A DNA stretch of 64,000 nucleotides from Sweltsa coloradensis (lineage: Eukaryota > Arthropoda > Insecta > Plecoptera > Chloroperlidae): NCBI GenBank assembly GCA_024449915.1, contig JAMZAV010003164.1, forward strand, positions 124,001 to 188,000, given 5' to 3'. This document shows positions 43,624-55,352 of this stretch, one piece after another. The notes beneath the pieces are model-generated. The model had not been told where the DNA came from. It made no database searches and was given only the letters and a program-made list of their open reading frames with translations. A program made the position numbers and the translations under genes. Within the stretch, counting starts at the first letter, position 1, and every line of letters starts with the position of its first letter.

Positions 43624-43882
43624 AAATTAAATTTTTACCGTGGGAAACCTCTTATAGGGTGCAATTAGCCCCTCTTCAGGTGAACTAGGTATGTGCGGAT
43701 AGGAAATTGTGAAGGGATGTCCGAGGGCTATTTAAGAGGACTCAATCCCTTGCATTCGCCTTAACAACTGAGGAAAACCTCGGAAAAAACCTTCAGTCAG
43801 GATTGCCGGTCTCGACGGGATTCGAAACCGGGACCTCCCGAATCAGAGTCGAGCGCTTAGCGCCCGAGCCAACGCTGTCGGT
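43624..43882 (-). mobile_element. tRNA-derived SINE with 22-bp target site duplication
   Basis: On the minus strand the 5' end is a tRNA-like head: GCGTTGGCTCGGGCGCTAAG (A-box region), a CTCTGAT loop resembling a Gln anticodon loop, and GGTTTCGAATCCCGTC (B box, about 43810-43822). A body of about 180 bases follows. A 22-base direct repeat beginning TGAGTGACG(T/A)ATTATGG lies at 43602-43623 and 43883-43904, with one mismatch. The target is itself a diverged LINE GC-hairpin (GACAGTTGACGCGCC-like). Confidence 0.8.
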
Positions 43883-44313
43883 TGAGTGACGAATTATGGC
43901 CCTACAGTTGACGCGCCTTATACCAACTAAACTTAAAAACCATATTGTTTATGCCAATTTAATTACCAAACTTAAATGCAAATGTTCCCGGGTTCAGACC
44001 CCTTAAATAAGCTTTGATAACCTACCATGGTATCTAGGTTTCAATTTTTTTTAATTCAATTTTATTACATTTTCATAAAGGGGATGATTAGACCAACCCA
44101 CACTATGGGAATTTTAGGGTATTCTTTATGGGCTATTCAGTTTTTCCCCTGAATCCAATGATACTAAATTTGCTTTTGATGCAATTTGTCCTAGGTTCCG
44201 CTTCAAATTTGCGGATAGACCCCAGACTAAAAGGTCCCAGTTTTCACAAGAATTGGAAATGGCCCTTTTCAGAATGGCATAGTAGTAGGCATAATAGTAA
44301 GGTACGTGGCAGG

Positions 44314-44958
44314 TTAAGGCTATTGTGCCACCTCTTGCCGATTATTTGAAAGTCGAAGAAACATGTCTGAAAAGTTTGCTGAATGGAAGAAGGCCTTTAA
44401 ATAGTAGAAAAAAAATGTGAATTTATTTGGGCGGGACATAACCTCACTATTGGAAATTATATTAAGATTTTTGAACAATAAAGTACACAACAAATCTAGT
44501 TCAAAATTAAATTTTGAGAATCGGTTATCTAGACATAGTTTCTAAACACCTTTAGCTATAACTTGACTATAGCTGAAATAGTTTTCTGAAAATAATAGTT
44601 GGTGTACGATTTTTTTTTCAAACGGTACCAATACGAGTTTTTTCCAGTTTTGTACCGTTTGACAAAAAATTTTTTACACCAAGTTATTTTCAGAAAAACT
44701 ATTTTAGCTATAGTCAAGTTATAGCTAAAGTTGTTTAAAAAACATGTCCAGAAAACCGATTCTCAAAATTTAATTTTTGAATGATTTGTAGTGTACACTT
44801 TTGTCCATAAATCTAAATCTAATTCCAAAAGTAAGGTTATGTCCGCCCAAAAAAATCACAATTTTTTTGTTATTTCAAAGGCCTTCTTTCATTCAGCAAA
44901 CTTTTCAGACAGTTTCTTAGACTTTCAAATTATCGGCCAGAGGTGGTACAATAGCCTT
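44314..44958. mobile_element. 645-bp palindromic (fold-back) element
   Basis: Left arm 44314-44632 and right arm 44649-44958 are inverted copies. Outer ends are AAGGCTATTGTGCCACCTC and its complement; the core is CAAACGGTACC...GGTACCGTTTG-like. There is no coding capacity. Single outer arms occur at about 16690-16790 and 23845-23945. Confidence 0.8.
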
Positions 44959-45171
44959 GAAAGTAAAAAATCGTACTCAACATGGATTAAATACAAATAA
45001 CTAGGAAAACGCTAAGTCCCCCCGGGTTTGAGGGATGAGCGTTTTGTAAGTTTTAGTTTGCGTGGGAAAATTTTCCTTTGCAAGTGCTTTGTGAATGCAT
45101 TGTAGGTGACTGTTTCAAGTTTCTATTGTTTCTTGTTAGTTGTTATTATAAACCTCAAAAAAAAAATATTT

Positions 45172-45890
45172 TAAAACCTTTATTCTATGCATTCTGGATA
45201 AACTTTGTCAACTTTTGCAACTTTTTTTTTTCAAAAAGTACTACATCACCATAACCGTAAGTCCATGTGAAATATGAACGTTGTTTGCCCCACCCGTTTG
45301 GTCAAAATCGGCCTAAATGTGACGAAATATCGCACTTAAAGTAAAAAAAACTCATTTTAAAAAACCTTTATTTCTATAGATTCTAGCTAACTTTTTCAAA
45401 CTTTTCTTTAAAAAGGTACTACATCCCCATAACCTTAATGTTAATGTGAAATATGAACGTTGTAGCCCCACCCGTTTGGTCACAATCGGTCCAAATGCGA
45501 CGAAAATATCGCACTAAAAATCGAAAAACTCGTATTAAAACCTTTATTTCTATGAATTCTAGATAAATTTCTCAACTTTTTCTTTTAAAAGGTACTGCAT
45601 CACCATAACATCAATGTCCATGTGAAAAATTAAAGTTGTAGCCTAACCCGTTTGGTCAGAATCGGCCCAAATGTGTCGAAAATATCGAACTAAAAATCGA
45701 AAACTCATATTAAAACCTTTATTTCTATGGGTTCTAGCTAACTTTTTCAGCTTTTTCTTTCACAAGGTACCAAATCACCATAATTCTAAAGTCAACGTGA
45801 AATATGAACGTTGTAGCCCCACCCGTTTGGTCAGAATCGACTCAAATGTAACGAAAATATCGCATTAAAAATCGAAAAAAATCGTAAAAG
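45172..45890 (+). repeat. Four-unit tandem repeat (about 176-190 bp)
   Basis: Units start AACCTTTATT(T)CTAT at about 45174, 45362, 45538 and 45713, and contain CACCATAAC...GTGAAATATGAACGTTGTAG and CCACCCGTTTGGTCA. AACAAACAGACAGAAATACA and TCTTCGCTTCGCTCGCTAC follow at 46019-46115. A degraded relative of that end is at 39765-39865. Confidence 0.8.
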
Positions 45891-46261
45891 TACGATATTC
45901 ATAAGAAATATTTCTTCGATTGTACCCAAAAACGTAGCAAGTCCAAGTTCAGAGAAAACAAAGGTCCCCTCAAATTTTCATCAAGATCGCAAATGTCGTT
46001 TGCCCGGTAGAGAGCGAACAAACAGACAGAAATACAAACAAATAAAAAAAAAAAAAAACATTGGAGCTAAATTTTTTGGGGGTCAGTGAAATTGAAGTCT
46101 TCGCTTCGCTCGCTACACTCATATAAAAATGGTGAGATAAATAAAAAAATAAAAAGTTTTCTCAAACTTAACTACGCCTCGCGTGGTGCCAAGCGCGCTC
46201 AAAATAAACAAAGATAATTATTAATAATAGGCCTGTACTTATTATTTTTTTACAATTTTAT

Positions 46262-46390
46262 TTTAAGGGCACATCAACCGTTGGGTCATAATGCGCCTCT
46301 CAAGCCTAGGGGATATGGGCAGGACACCACTGTGCTGACCAGAACCAGTCACGGGCAAGCGGGAAGTTCCTCACGTCGCCATAGCCTGAG
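46262..46390 (-). repeat. LINE 3' end with both conserved hairpins, reverse strand
   Basis: Read on the minus strand: CTGGTTCTGACCAGCACAG, then GGCGCA (46297-46292) pairing with TGTGCC (46273-46268) around TTATGACCCAACGGTTGA. It is one of the few reverse-oriented copies. Confidence 0.7.
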
Positions 46391-46399
46391 CTCGCAACA

Positions 46400-47368
46400 A
46401 GTTTCATCGAGAAAAAACAACAATACATACTAACTGATGTTTGCGAGATGGTCTTTTGTTGCCAACTTCTTCCCCGGGCCCAGATGAAAAAAAATATATC
46501 TAATAAAATTCAAATATTAGACGTAATAATATGTCGGATACTTACGGGTAAACTTTGGAGGTCCCAGTAAAGCCCGACTGCCGTGATCTGTTCGCATCCA
46601 TGCGGTACAAATACAAAACTCCTTCTGGTCAAGGAACTTGGTTAGCAACGAATTAAAATCAAGAAAAGAAACCAAAAATGGATTTTGTTAGACAAGGTAA
46701 AACTGTTTAGAAGAAAGTAATGGTCAACCAAGAACGTCAACAAAAAACCCGACCGTTTTTTCGTCAAAACAGTGGGGTGGGGGTAACAGACAGCTCACAC
46801 TCAATATAATATCATATAATATGGACTCTAAAGCACTTTCATATGTTACAGTAAAATATGCAAAACACTATCAAATATTTATCTCCAAACAGCTTTTATT
46901 GAGATAGGCCCTTTTTACAGAGGACCCCTCAATTTCAGTCCATAATATTAACTGCTATTACTAACTGACGAGTTCGGGAGAAATTTAGCCACTTACGGGG
47001 ATAGTTTTGCATCTGCAAACTGTCTGCACAGCTTTAACACAGATTCGCTCTTTTGGGACAGCTCCCGAAGGTCTGCTTCAAATGACTTCTCAACTTGGTC
47101 TCGGCGTACTGGCATGATCAATCTGGAAAGCCAGAGGAAGTAGCAATCAGTATGAAGGAGTGGATCACAGTCTTATCCAGTGCACCCATAACATTGCAGT
47201 ACTTGAATTGCTAAAATCAACTTTTCAACAGTTTTATTTTGTAGCAATGCCTAATGTCTGCTTTATTACCTTCTATTGTTATGCCATGATTACGTTGTTT
47301 TTTTGGGGGGAGACCCTCCGTAAAAGTATGTTTGCAATTATTTGCTCAAAGAACAAACAAACCATGCG
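46400..47368. other. Intergenic, nothing recognised
   Basis: No repeat match or protein-like frame. Confidence 0.5.
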
Positions 47369-47985
47369 CAGTGTTGGGGCAGTTCTTTTTTAAAATGAAC
47401 TTTTTAAAAGTTCAGTTCACAGCTCAAATAATGTGCTTTTGAAAAGTTCAAGTTCGTCTAAAATATGAACTAAGTTCTTTTAAAAGTTCTTTTGTAAAAA
47501 AATCACTTTTTTTAAAAGGCTGGCGTAAAATGAAGAAAAACACGACGAAAAATATTAGGGATGTTTGAGTCGGACGAAAGTGTTGAGCTGTCTTTGATCG
47601 TGTTGATGATTAATTTTGTACTACATTCTCGTCGACCAGCTTATAAAATTATGGCAGATACTTAGCAATTTAGGCTTCCAAGATTTTTATCCGAATTATT
47701 TGGCGTGCATCGTTTTAACTTCGTGAATCGTGCGTGACCTTGTCATAAACAGCTGAACGTGCATCAACGATAAACAACGATTTGTTATTGTTTTTAAGCG
47801 TAGACGGCTGCTCGACGCACGGAAATAACTTTCAAATGAACTATCTAAAACTGAAAAGTTCGTTCTCAAAAAGAACTTTGCAAAGTTCAAGTTCATTCAT
47901 TTAAAAAAAGAGTAAGTTCACTGAAAAGTTGAGAAAAAAAGAACGCGTTGACGAGAACGCTTTCTTAAGTTCTTTCCCAACACTG
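47369..47985. mobile_element. hAT-type MITE
   Basis: The ends are CAGTGTTGGG and CCCAACACTG, a classic hAT terminal inverted repeat. They are flanked by 8-base sites ACCATGCG (47361-47368) and ACCACGTG (47986-47993). The interior is packed with AAAGTTC/GAACTTT words and has no transposase. Confidence 0.85.
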
Positions 47986-47993
47986 ACCACGTG

Positions 47994-50900
47994 TTAGAGT
48001 TTTGCATACGACATTCGTAGCAGCGACTAGAACAAACATAACTCGAAAGTAATCATAAAGTATTCGAAATTTATTCCATGATTAAAGAAAAAATACGTAA
48101 CCAAAAGATATTATGTAATTTTCTATGCCTCGAATGTATACACTTCCCCCCTGGCATGTTATTTAAGCACATACGATTAGGGCTATGGTCCGAAGGGTAT
48201 GTCTTTACGAGGACATGGGTTCGGATCCCGCGTAAGGCATGGGTTTTTGTAAACGTCTTCAATCGTCATGTATCACCACTCAGCGTCCCAAAGAGCCTAC
48301 GTGCAAAAATAGATACGTTAAGTTACAAAAATCATTATCCAATCTTTGAACTAAATTTAGATCAATACACGCGTGCTGCGTTATCCAGCTAGGACTGTCG
48401 AAGCACCATCATCGATAGCTCTCATTATAGTTTTTTTAAATTTCGGATGAGGCATTTTCAGCCATTGTATGGGAAGGAAGCCAGCACTATCAACCGCACT
48501 TAAACACTGTAACCGCACAGGTTCTACTGGGGTGATTATTATTAAAAGCTCCACATGGGTGTCATTGTAACTTCACAGGGCTGCTACGCTCCCTTACAAC
48601 GTTCTCTTCACCCGGTCGGTCAATCTAATTAAACAAGTCACTAATATTGCTAAGCATGGAACTAGAAACCTACTCTAACCTAATGTGGATGGGTGAGATG
48701 GTTCTACCAAGCCCGGGAATTTCTATAAAACATACACAAAAAAATAAGGGCTCACCAATCCACCAAAATGAGAAAAACCACTGCTATTCGGACGAAACAC
48801 CCACTGAAAGGAATTTATAGAAAAAAATACCACCAGTTGTAAAAACAGTAATTACAAAGTAATAATGTAGACTCGTCTTTATAGATGGGCTGTATTCTCC
48901 GTTCCAAGGTAGATGCTTCTCAATATGAGAAATACATAAAAATGTATCCTACCTAATCAGTACTGATTTCTGTCTAGAGAAAAAACATACAATTTTAATA
49001 TATTATTTGTTGTGTCAGATTGACAGCATTGAAAAATACCCTTGAAGATAATTTTTGTGATATTGGGCCTAAACAGATCGGCAATTTTTAAATAGGTTGG
49101 TAAAAAAACTCATCACTCGTCAGCTTTAAGACATCCCCTCCATCCAATATGCCGTGGAAGAACAGTCCGGATTAATCCCAATCCACACGCAATGACAATC
49201 CAGTTCGTCGTATTCTCTTGTGATCCCGGGCTTGTCCTACCACGATAATATCCTTCCGTAGATCTTCTTGTTTGAAGCTTTTAAATAATCGAACTTCAAT
49301 TATCTTGATTTTAAATTTTTATAATTCAGTAGCTCACTTAATTAGTTCCCAATGAGTATAAATTCTTCAAATAATTCGAAGAAATGTTCAAATAAAACCC
49401 TTTATACAGTCAGATAGCACTTTGACAGACGTCCCCGGGAATAGTAAAAAACGCCATCTTTATTTTTAGTCGTGATCCAATCGATCTATTTGATCGATAT
49501 CAATAGACAATCACAGCTTGACTCATCATTTCAGTAGACGTCACGAATTCTCAGATTGAAGACCATACTAGCGCCATGTTTCGCCATTGTTAAAAGTTTT
49601 GCAATCTATTTCCCGGCGATATAAAACGAAGCCTTTATATTTCTAAAAGGGGTCTTTTAGATATTTATATGTAGAAAAAAAAATTCGTCAAACCCGTTCT
49701 ACATCTTTTATTACTAGGACCGTATTCCGTCCACTCTTTTCATAAAAATATGACCTGCTTAACTTCACTTTGGGTTTTGACGGTCGGCCAAATATCGCTC
49801 CTTTTATCACGCAGATTCACTTTCCATCCGGGATTTTTTTAATTCACTCGCAAATTGAAAGGTGAATGTCGCCCCAACTTTTTAATCAACGATAGAAATA
49901 GCTATCAAAGCTATTCTATTCCCCTCACTTTTATATGATTGCAATATTACTGATCATAGCTCGCTTAGCTTACAGTTCACTCAACTCGTTGGCTTGGTAG
50001 GGCCTAGACGCTCGATTCTCCGTTATGACAAAACTAAACGATCTTTTACTAGACCTGGCTTTTCTTATTATCGGCAGACAGATCACTTTGTCTTTGACTT
50101 CACTTTGACACGTTATTTAACCCGTAATGCCATCCCAATGTGGATTTCAGTAAGTTAACACAACTGAATTTTAAGCTTCTGATATGCCGAACCCGTCTCG
50201 CGTTTCACCGACACACAATTGCTAATCACACGTAACGTGATTCTTAGTAATGCCCTTTTTTATCTTTGTAGGCCTCGCGATAGCCCTCGTTGACGATGTA
50301 ACTCTTTCACTATTAGAATCTCTCCTCCTAGAGAGATTCATCACTGAATCCCAACACACCGAAAACTCACTGGGTCTCCCGTACGATTCTCCGGCAATAC
50401 TGTCTCCTACAAGACTCCTGCAAGCACTGACGTCTACAAGGGTGGCCGGTCAACCGGGTCCCAAAAGACAAACTAAACGTCTCCCCCAATCACAGCTCAG
50501 CAAACTTGAATTTTGTGTCTGACATTGGCAATCTCTCATGGCGTCAGTGCTCAATGCTCAAGCAATCGTCATAACCCACTTAATGAATTTAAATGCCGTA
50601 ATATACAATAATAAATCTAGAACACTAGATTTTTATTAAACAGAGAAAATACTGAATCAAATCACAAGATGGTTATAGTATTTTAGAATGAAATTTCTTT
50701 GTGAATCTGAATGAATTATAGCCCAATCCATAAAAACAAAGATATTTTATTTATATTATAATTCTCCGACAAAAGAGTTTGATCACTGGTAGACTCATTC
50801 CAACAACTAATACCAAAAAGACCTAAGTCCACTCGAAGGAAGGCGTACGGTTACTGTACCTGCGCCTTACTTCGTCAAAATCGTGATTCTTGGCAACTTG

Positions 50901-51774
50901 GCTGTACGGAGTATAAGCCTAGGCTCTAGCTATGGCCAATTTTATAGGGTTAAATAATTTATGATATCGTTAATTAACAGTTATTCCATTGATTAAAGAA
51001 GGGTATAGCCTTCTTTAAATAATTGGTATTCTGACAACTAGGTATGGCAGGCTATTTATTGTTTTTGCTAGGCCTAGGACTAGGACCTAGGCTAGGCCCT
51101 ATAGCTCTAGTCATATGTATTGTTTTTGCTAGGCCTAGTACTAGAGTAGCCCTAGCCTAGGCCCTAGCTCTCGTTGTCAGAATAGCTGCTAACTAACGGC
51201 ATAATAAATTATGTAACCCTTTAATATTGCTGTGGGAACATCGTTTGAGTTAAGCATATTATAATAACAAATCTTCTTCATTGCTGTTGTCTGGCATTTC
51301 CAAATCTCCATCAACAAAAACAAATGTCCCGCGTCAAATTTGTCAGCCTTATTGCACTCAATCCGTCGCACTCGATCGCACTAGCCTCAGACTCAGTGCG
51401 GCTCAGTGCGCATTATTTAGGTGCGCACTGCCATTGGAATATGAAAACTCGCACTTGGGGCGAACGAAAAATCTAATTGGAATACGAGTTACGAAGTCAG
51501 TGCGCACTCAGTGCGGTCCAGTGCGGCCATTGGAAAACGCCATAAGTGTCTTCGCTTTTGTGTTGCATCATGCTTATGGGAATTGCAGGGGTTCAATCAA
51601 TCACTATTGCCACTGTTATCGTCGTTTCGTCGATGCATATTTACACCTTTGATTAACATTTTAAAGTTTTCTAAAAAAATATTCTGTTTGACGAATCTAA
51701 TAGCATAGTTACCTAACACGACAGGGACGGTCGAGCGCCGTTGTGTGCGGCTGGATATTTGCAGCTTGTACTAC
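47994..51774. other. Intergenic, no gene assigned
   Basis: No recognised protein. A single B-box-like GGGTTCGGATCCC lies near 48208. About 51380-51540 has several GTGCGCAC/CAGTGCGG words in both orientations and may be a small DNA-element relic. CTAGGCCTAG words cluster at 51065-51180. Confidence 0.4.
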
Positions 51775-51940
51775 CACGACGTGGGGGAACCCCTGCCCTC
51801 CCCATACGCTTGTGGCTGGTTCTGACCAGCACAGGCCTGTCCACCCCTTGTTCCCCCGCGTCATCCCTTACGTCCCTCCCTTCGTCTCGATTAGCCAAGT
51901 TGCATAAATATGAAACGTTAAGCGATGTCCAATCCAATCT
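51775..51940 (+). repeat. SLE 3' half
   Basis: ACCACGACGTGGGGGAACCC to GTTAAGCGATGTCCAATCCA; hairpin intact. Confidence 0.85.
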
Positions 51941-52099
51941 ATATTTTTTAAACAAACCCAAGGAACTCGGACCACAAAAATTAGAGGCAATGTCTGGTTG
52001 TCCTCGTCGGGGAGGGGACCCTTGACGACCTCGACGAGGAAGACCATGACAACAAAAACGATGACAATGACGATGATGACCACACTCTAAGAAATCTTG

Positions 52100-53830
52100 G
52101 GTGATCTACCATTATACGAGGGGAACAATCTACAATTGTGAAATGGTGAAGTCGTCTCCAGACTCTATAATCCGTAGAACTACCATTATATATTAAAGAA
52201 CCAGTTTTCCGTTTTATAAATGAACGCGAAACCCCCCAAAAGTTTGAGATGGGTTTAACATGAATCGCCGAGATTCGACGTTAACTTAAGTAGCAACTAC
52301 CTATTTACGGAGGCCGGTTAATCTCCTATTTTGTGAGGGTAGATTGAAGGCAGCATATTGTCACAGCACGGGATTTCTGGGAGAGATCACTTATGTGAGA
52401 ATGGCTTATGTACTATAATGTTACCCGAAAACAACTACTTGTCGCGGCAGGTGAATCTCCATTTTGTGAGGGTAAATTGGCAGGCCCGCATATTGTTACA
52501 GCACGATATTTGTGCGAGAGATCACCTGCATCTGGATGTTTTATGTACAATAATGTATCATTCAACCCATTTATCGCGGCAATTCGTATTTCTCAAGCCC
52601 GGTTTATCAATGACCCGTAGTGTTTGGTTTTATCTAAACCAAACACTAACGGGTCATTGAAATCTGGCACATAAGGAAACACTTTAAGTCTTTTACCCTT
52701 GCACTCATAACAAATAAATGAAACAAAACATAAACATAAAACATAAATCTCACGGACATATTATCGAGCATCGCAACAGGCAGCCCTTTGTTTGAAGATA
52801 CAAGCACCCATCAATATTAAGTTATGCTCATATACATCAAATGGTAGTATTAATTCCTGCTTCCCTTAAATGGATTAAATTTTAATCATTGAAAATATTA
52901 AAAAATACCGTATATTATTAGCAAGAACTGAAACCCTATGATTAAATTTAAAGAACACAATAATAATACATGCATATTAATAAAGGTAGGCCACAGAGCA
53001 AGTGCACAAAGCCTCGATATTTGCGTCGATTTTCTGTTGTATCTATAGGAGGGAACTCCCCCTCGTACTCAGCGTCTTCTGTGGCGCAACGGTCTGAGTC
53101 TTTGCTTACAGTTGGAGTGTACCAGTTGGATCGAGTTCGAGTCACCATGAAAAATCTTGTAACTTTATAATCGTGTCAAAAAAACATATGCTATGTACCA
53201 TTTACAGATGATTGATGCTGAAGGAAATATATGAATTGAACTAGTACTAAATACAATAATTAAATGATTAAATAAATCTAATTTTAGTTTTTAGTTTTCT
53301 TATTGCTCCTAGATCGCGTTACAGGCGCTTAGACAATTATGCGTTTGACTAAAGGAACGAATGGATCTACAATTTTGTGAGTGTAGTTCGCTCACAAGAA
53401 AACTATGTTTGACTAACGGGAAATAGCAAGCTACAATTATATAAGGGAACCCCTGTGCACGATGTAAATAACGTTTACTGAAACGAAACATACGATCTAC
53501 AATAATGTGAGTGTAGTTCGCTCACAAGAATAGTACGTTTGAATACAAAGGAACGAATGATCTACAATTATGTGAGTGTAGTTCACTCACAAGAATAGTA
53601 CGTTTGACTACAACGGAACGAATGATCTACAGTTATGTGAGAGTGGTTTGCTCATAATACATATCATAGGTGACTAAAATGGGACTGGAGATCTACCATT
53701 ATTGGAGGGACTTTCTAGCATTCAGGTGTAGTAGATTGTTCATAGCACGTAAGAGTACATCTACCATTATATAGTTGGCAGCCCTCTTGCCAATAACATA
53801 ATTGTAGATCATACGGCGAATTTCCTTACA
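52100..53830 (+). repeat. Degenerate minisatellite with embedded palindromes
   Basis: The word (G/A)ATCTAC(A/C)ATTAT recurs about ten times (52111, 52130, 53364, 53495, 53560, 53625, 53690 and others). A 64-bp unit repeats five or six times at 53343-53700, each good unit holding GTGAG...CTCAC. A 133-bp unit is duplicated at 52321 and 52454. A 24-bp inverted repeat sits at 52607-52660. Confidence 0.75.
53078..53160 (+). repeat. tRNA-derived SINE head
   Basis: A box TGGCGCAACGG (53082-53092) and B-box-like GAGTTCGAGTC (53133-53143) stand at tRNA-like spacing. No complete cloverleaf or long body was identified. Confidence 0.5.
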
Positions 53831-53865
53831 GTGCACGAAGTGAGAAACCCTCCCCTTCAATGCGA

Positions 53866-54012
53866 TACTAGCCCATGCTGGGAAGAACCAGCAAACGATT
53901 GAGGGAAGGAAAGGTGAATTGATTGGATAAATATGAGACGTTAAGCAATATCCAATCAATTCACCTTTCCCTCCCTCAATCGTTTGCTAGTTCTTCCCAG
54001 CATGGGCTAGTA
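53866..54012. repeat. 62-bp inverted repeat with an SLE tail as the loop
   Basis: Arms 53866-53927 and 53951-54012 match as inverted copies with two mismatches, and weaker pairing continues outward. The 23-base loop is TAAATATGAGACGTTAAGCA ATA, the 3' tail of an SLE. The arms contain GCTAGTTCTTCCCAGC, a relative of the LINE 3' hairpin. Confidence 0.9.
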
Positions 54013-54179
54013 GCGCATTAGTCCTAACGGTTGACGAGACACATTATCCAAATAAACTTTTCTATTTATATTGGACAAGATTAACATTACATTACATAAC
54101 ATTAAAAACATATTTTTATTGCTTTTACTATCATCACCATCATTTACTTTGCTTTTATAAACTTAAAAAAACAATATAA

Positions 54180-54282
54180 TCATTTAAAACACCATAAACT
54201 TGTCCATGTCATTAACTCACTATTTCACGGGCGGTGCAATTGAACCTAACCGGTTGAAGCGCCCTAGTTTCTCACGTCGTTG
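54180..54282 (+). repeat. GC-hairpin module
   Basis: AACACCATAAACTTGTCCAT, CACGGGCGGTGCAATTGAAC and CTAACCGGTTGAAGCGCCCT AGTTTCTCACG. Confidence 0.75.
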
Positions 54283-54430
54283 TTACTGTCAGGATAAGAT
54301 TTCTTGGAACACCAAAAGTAACAATTCCACCACACAATATGTTATATTGTGGTTTTATTGCTGCGGTCTAATAATTTTTCCAGCTCTTTGTCACTGAACT
54401 CTGCACGCCTGGGAAAGAATATTTATCGTG
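54262..54430 (-). pseudogene. Coding-like fragment ending at GC-hairpin module
   Basis: The minus strand reads PRRAEFSDKELEKLLDRSNK TTI, one TAA, then in the same frame HIVWWNCYFWCSKKSYPDSN NDVRN and a TAG at the module edge. The F(S/T)..EL..LL....N..T....V......W pattern loosely recalls the core-binding start of Crypton-type tyrosine recombinases, but that is only a suggestion. One in-frame stop. Confidence 0.4.
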
Positions 54431-54904
54431 ACGATGACAGGAACTTTAGTTTTCTCTATCTAACAGACTGGGATATTGTGGAATGGAAAGTAACTGTTGG
54501 GAGTTTTGTTAATGCTCTGCTAGGTTATACAACATACGGAATCCCAACTAAGGGAGGTAACTGCAAATCAGATATCAAACGTACTACCAAATATCATACG
54601 ATCATAAGTTAATAAATTATATGTTTTATTGTGTACAATAATATGTATGTCGTCCGCTAGATACCAGAGATACAGGTCGTAAGTAAAAACAGACACTTAA
54701 AGTTCCTACCGCTATGGGTGGCTTTATGTAAAACTAAACTACTAAAATAAATAAATAAATACATAAATTTTATTTAGAGTCTACCCACTCAGTTATATAA
54801 ATGATTTTCAGTGGAGGACTTTCAATCAAAGCGACTAAGCTAACACTGTAGGCCCAAACGCAATCGACGAGTGAGCGATAACCAACCAAAGATCGATATT
54901 TTTA

Positions 54905-55186
54905 ATAGGTAATATAGCAATCAGTGGTATGGACAGTGCGAACACCCGCGAATCAACGCCAGAATCAACAAGGCCGATTCAGAAAAAACTCTGAATTTAC
55001 TATGTGCTTCGTTGCTAGGACGGCTCCAAGGTCACCGTTTCCAATCTCCTAAGATACGAACTGATGGACTTAAGTCCAAATCAGATGTTAAAAAACTACT
55101 GACTATAGCGGGAATCGAACCCTGGACCTTCTGCATTGGAAGCAGATACGCAAACAACAAGACCAACGAGCCAACTTAATCAGCTC
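54905..55186 (-). repeat. tRNA-derived SINE
   Basis: The minus-strand head has A box TGGCTCGTTGG, an anticodon-like stem-loop TCTGC-TTCCAAT-GCAGA, and B box GGTTCGATTCC (about 55114-55124). The body runs left for about 200 bases; its exact 3' end is unclear. Confidence 0.65.
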
Positions 55187-55352
55187 ATGCCAACATGATC
55201 AGTAGATTATCGTTGTGCAATCACGCTACAACCAACATATGAAGGGGTTTACTTTAAAATTCAATAATATTTTAATTTTTATGTAATATCCTAAAAACGA
55301 ATTAATTTTGTTTTGCCATCGTACTACATTGCAAGTAGTCCTATAAAAAAAA

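Noticed and set aside
43800..43882. Functional tRNA gene on the minus strand
   Set aside because: The acceptor stem does not close, a SINE body follows directly, and a 22-bp target duplication flanks the whole.
48160..48240. tRNA-like GGGTTCGGATCCC box
   Set aside because: The nearest A-box-like word is too close and no stems form.
50250..50522. 90-codon frame with an apparent hydrophobic start
   Set aside because: No homology recognised and no promoter or splice context.
51380..51560. DNA transposon ends built on GTGCGCAC words
   Set aside because: No paired terminal inverted repeats or target duplication could be placed.
53343..53700. CRISPR-like array of palindromic repeats
   Set aside because: Repeats are imperfect, spacers are themselves repeats, there are no cas genes, and the DNA is animal nuclear DNA. 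It is a minisatellite.
55108..55186. Functional tRNA gene on the minus strand
   Set aside because: The anticodon stem and B box are good, but the acceptor arm is not complementary and a SINE body follows.
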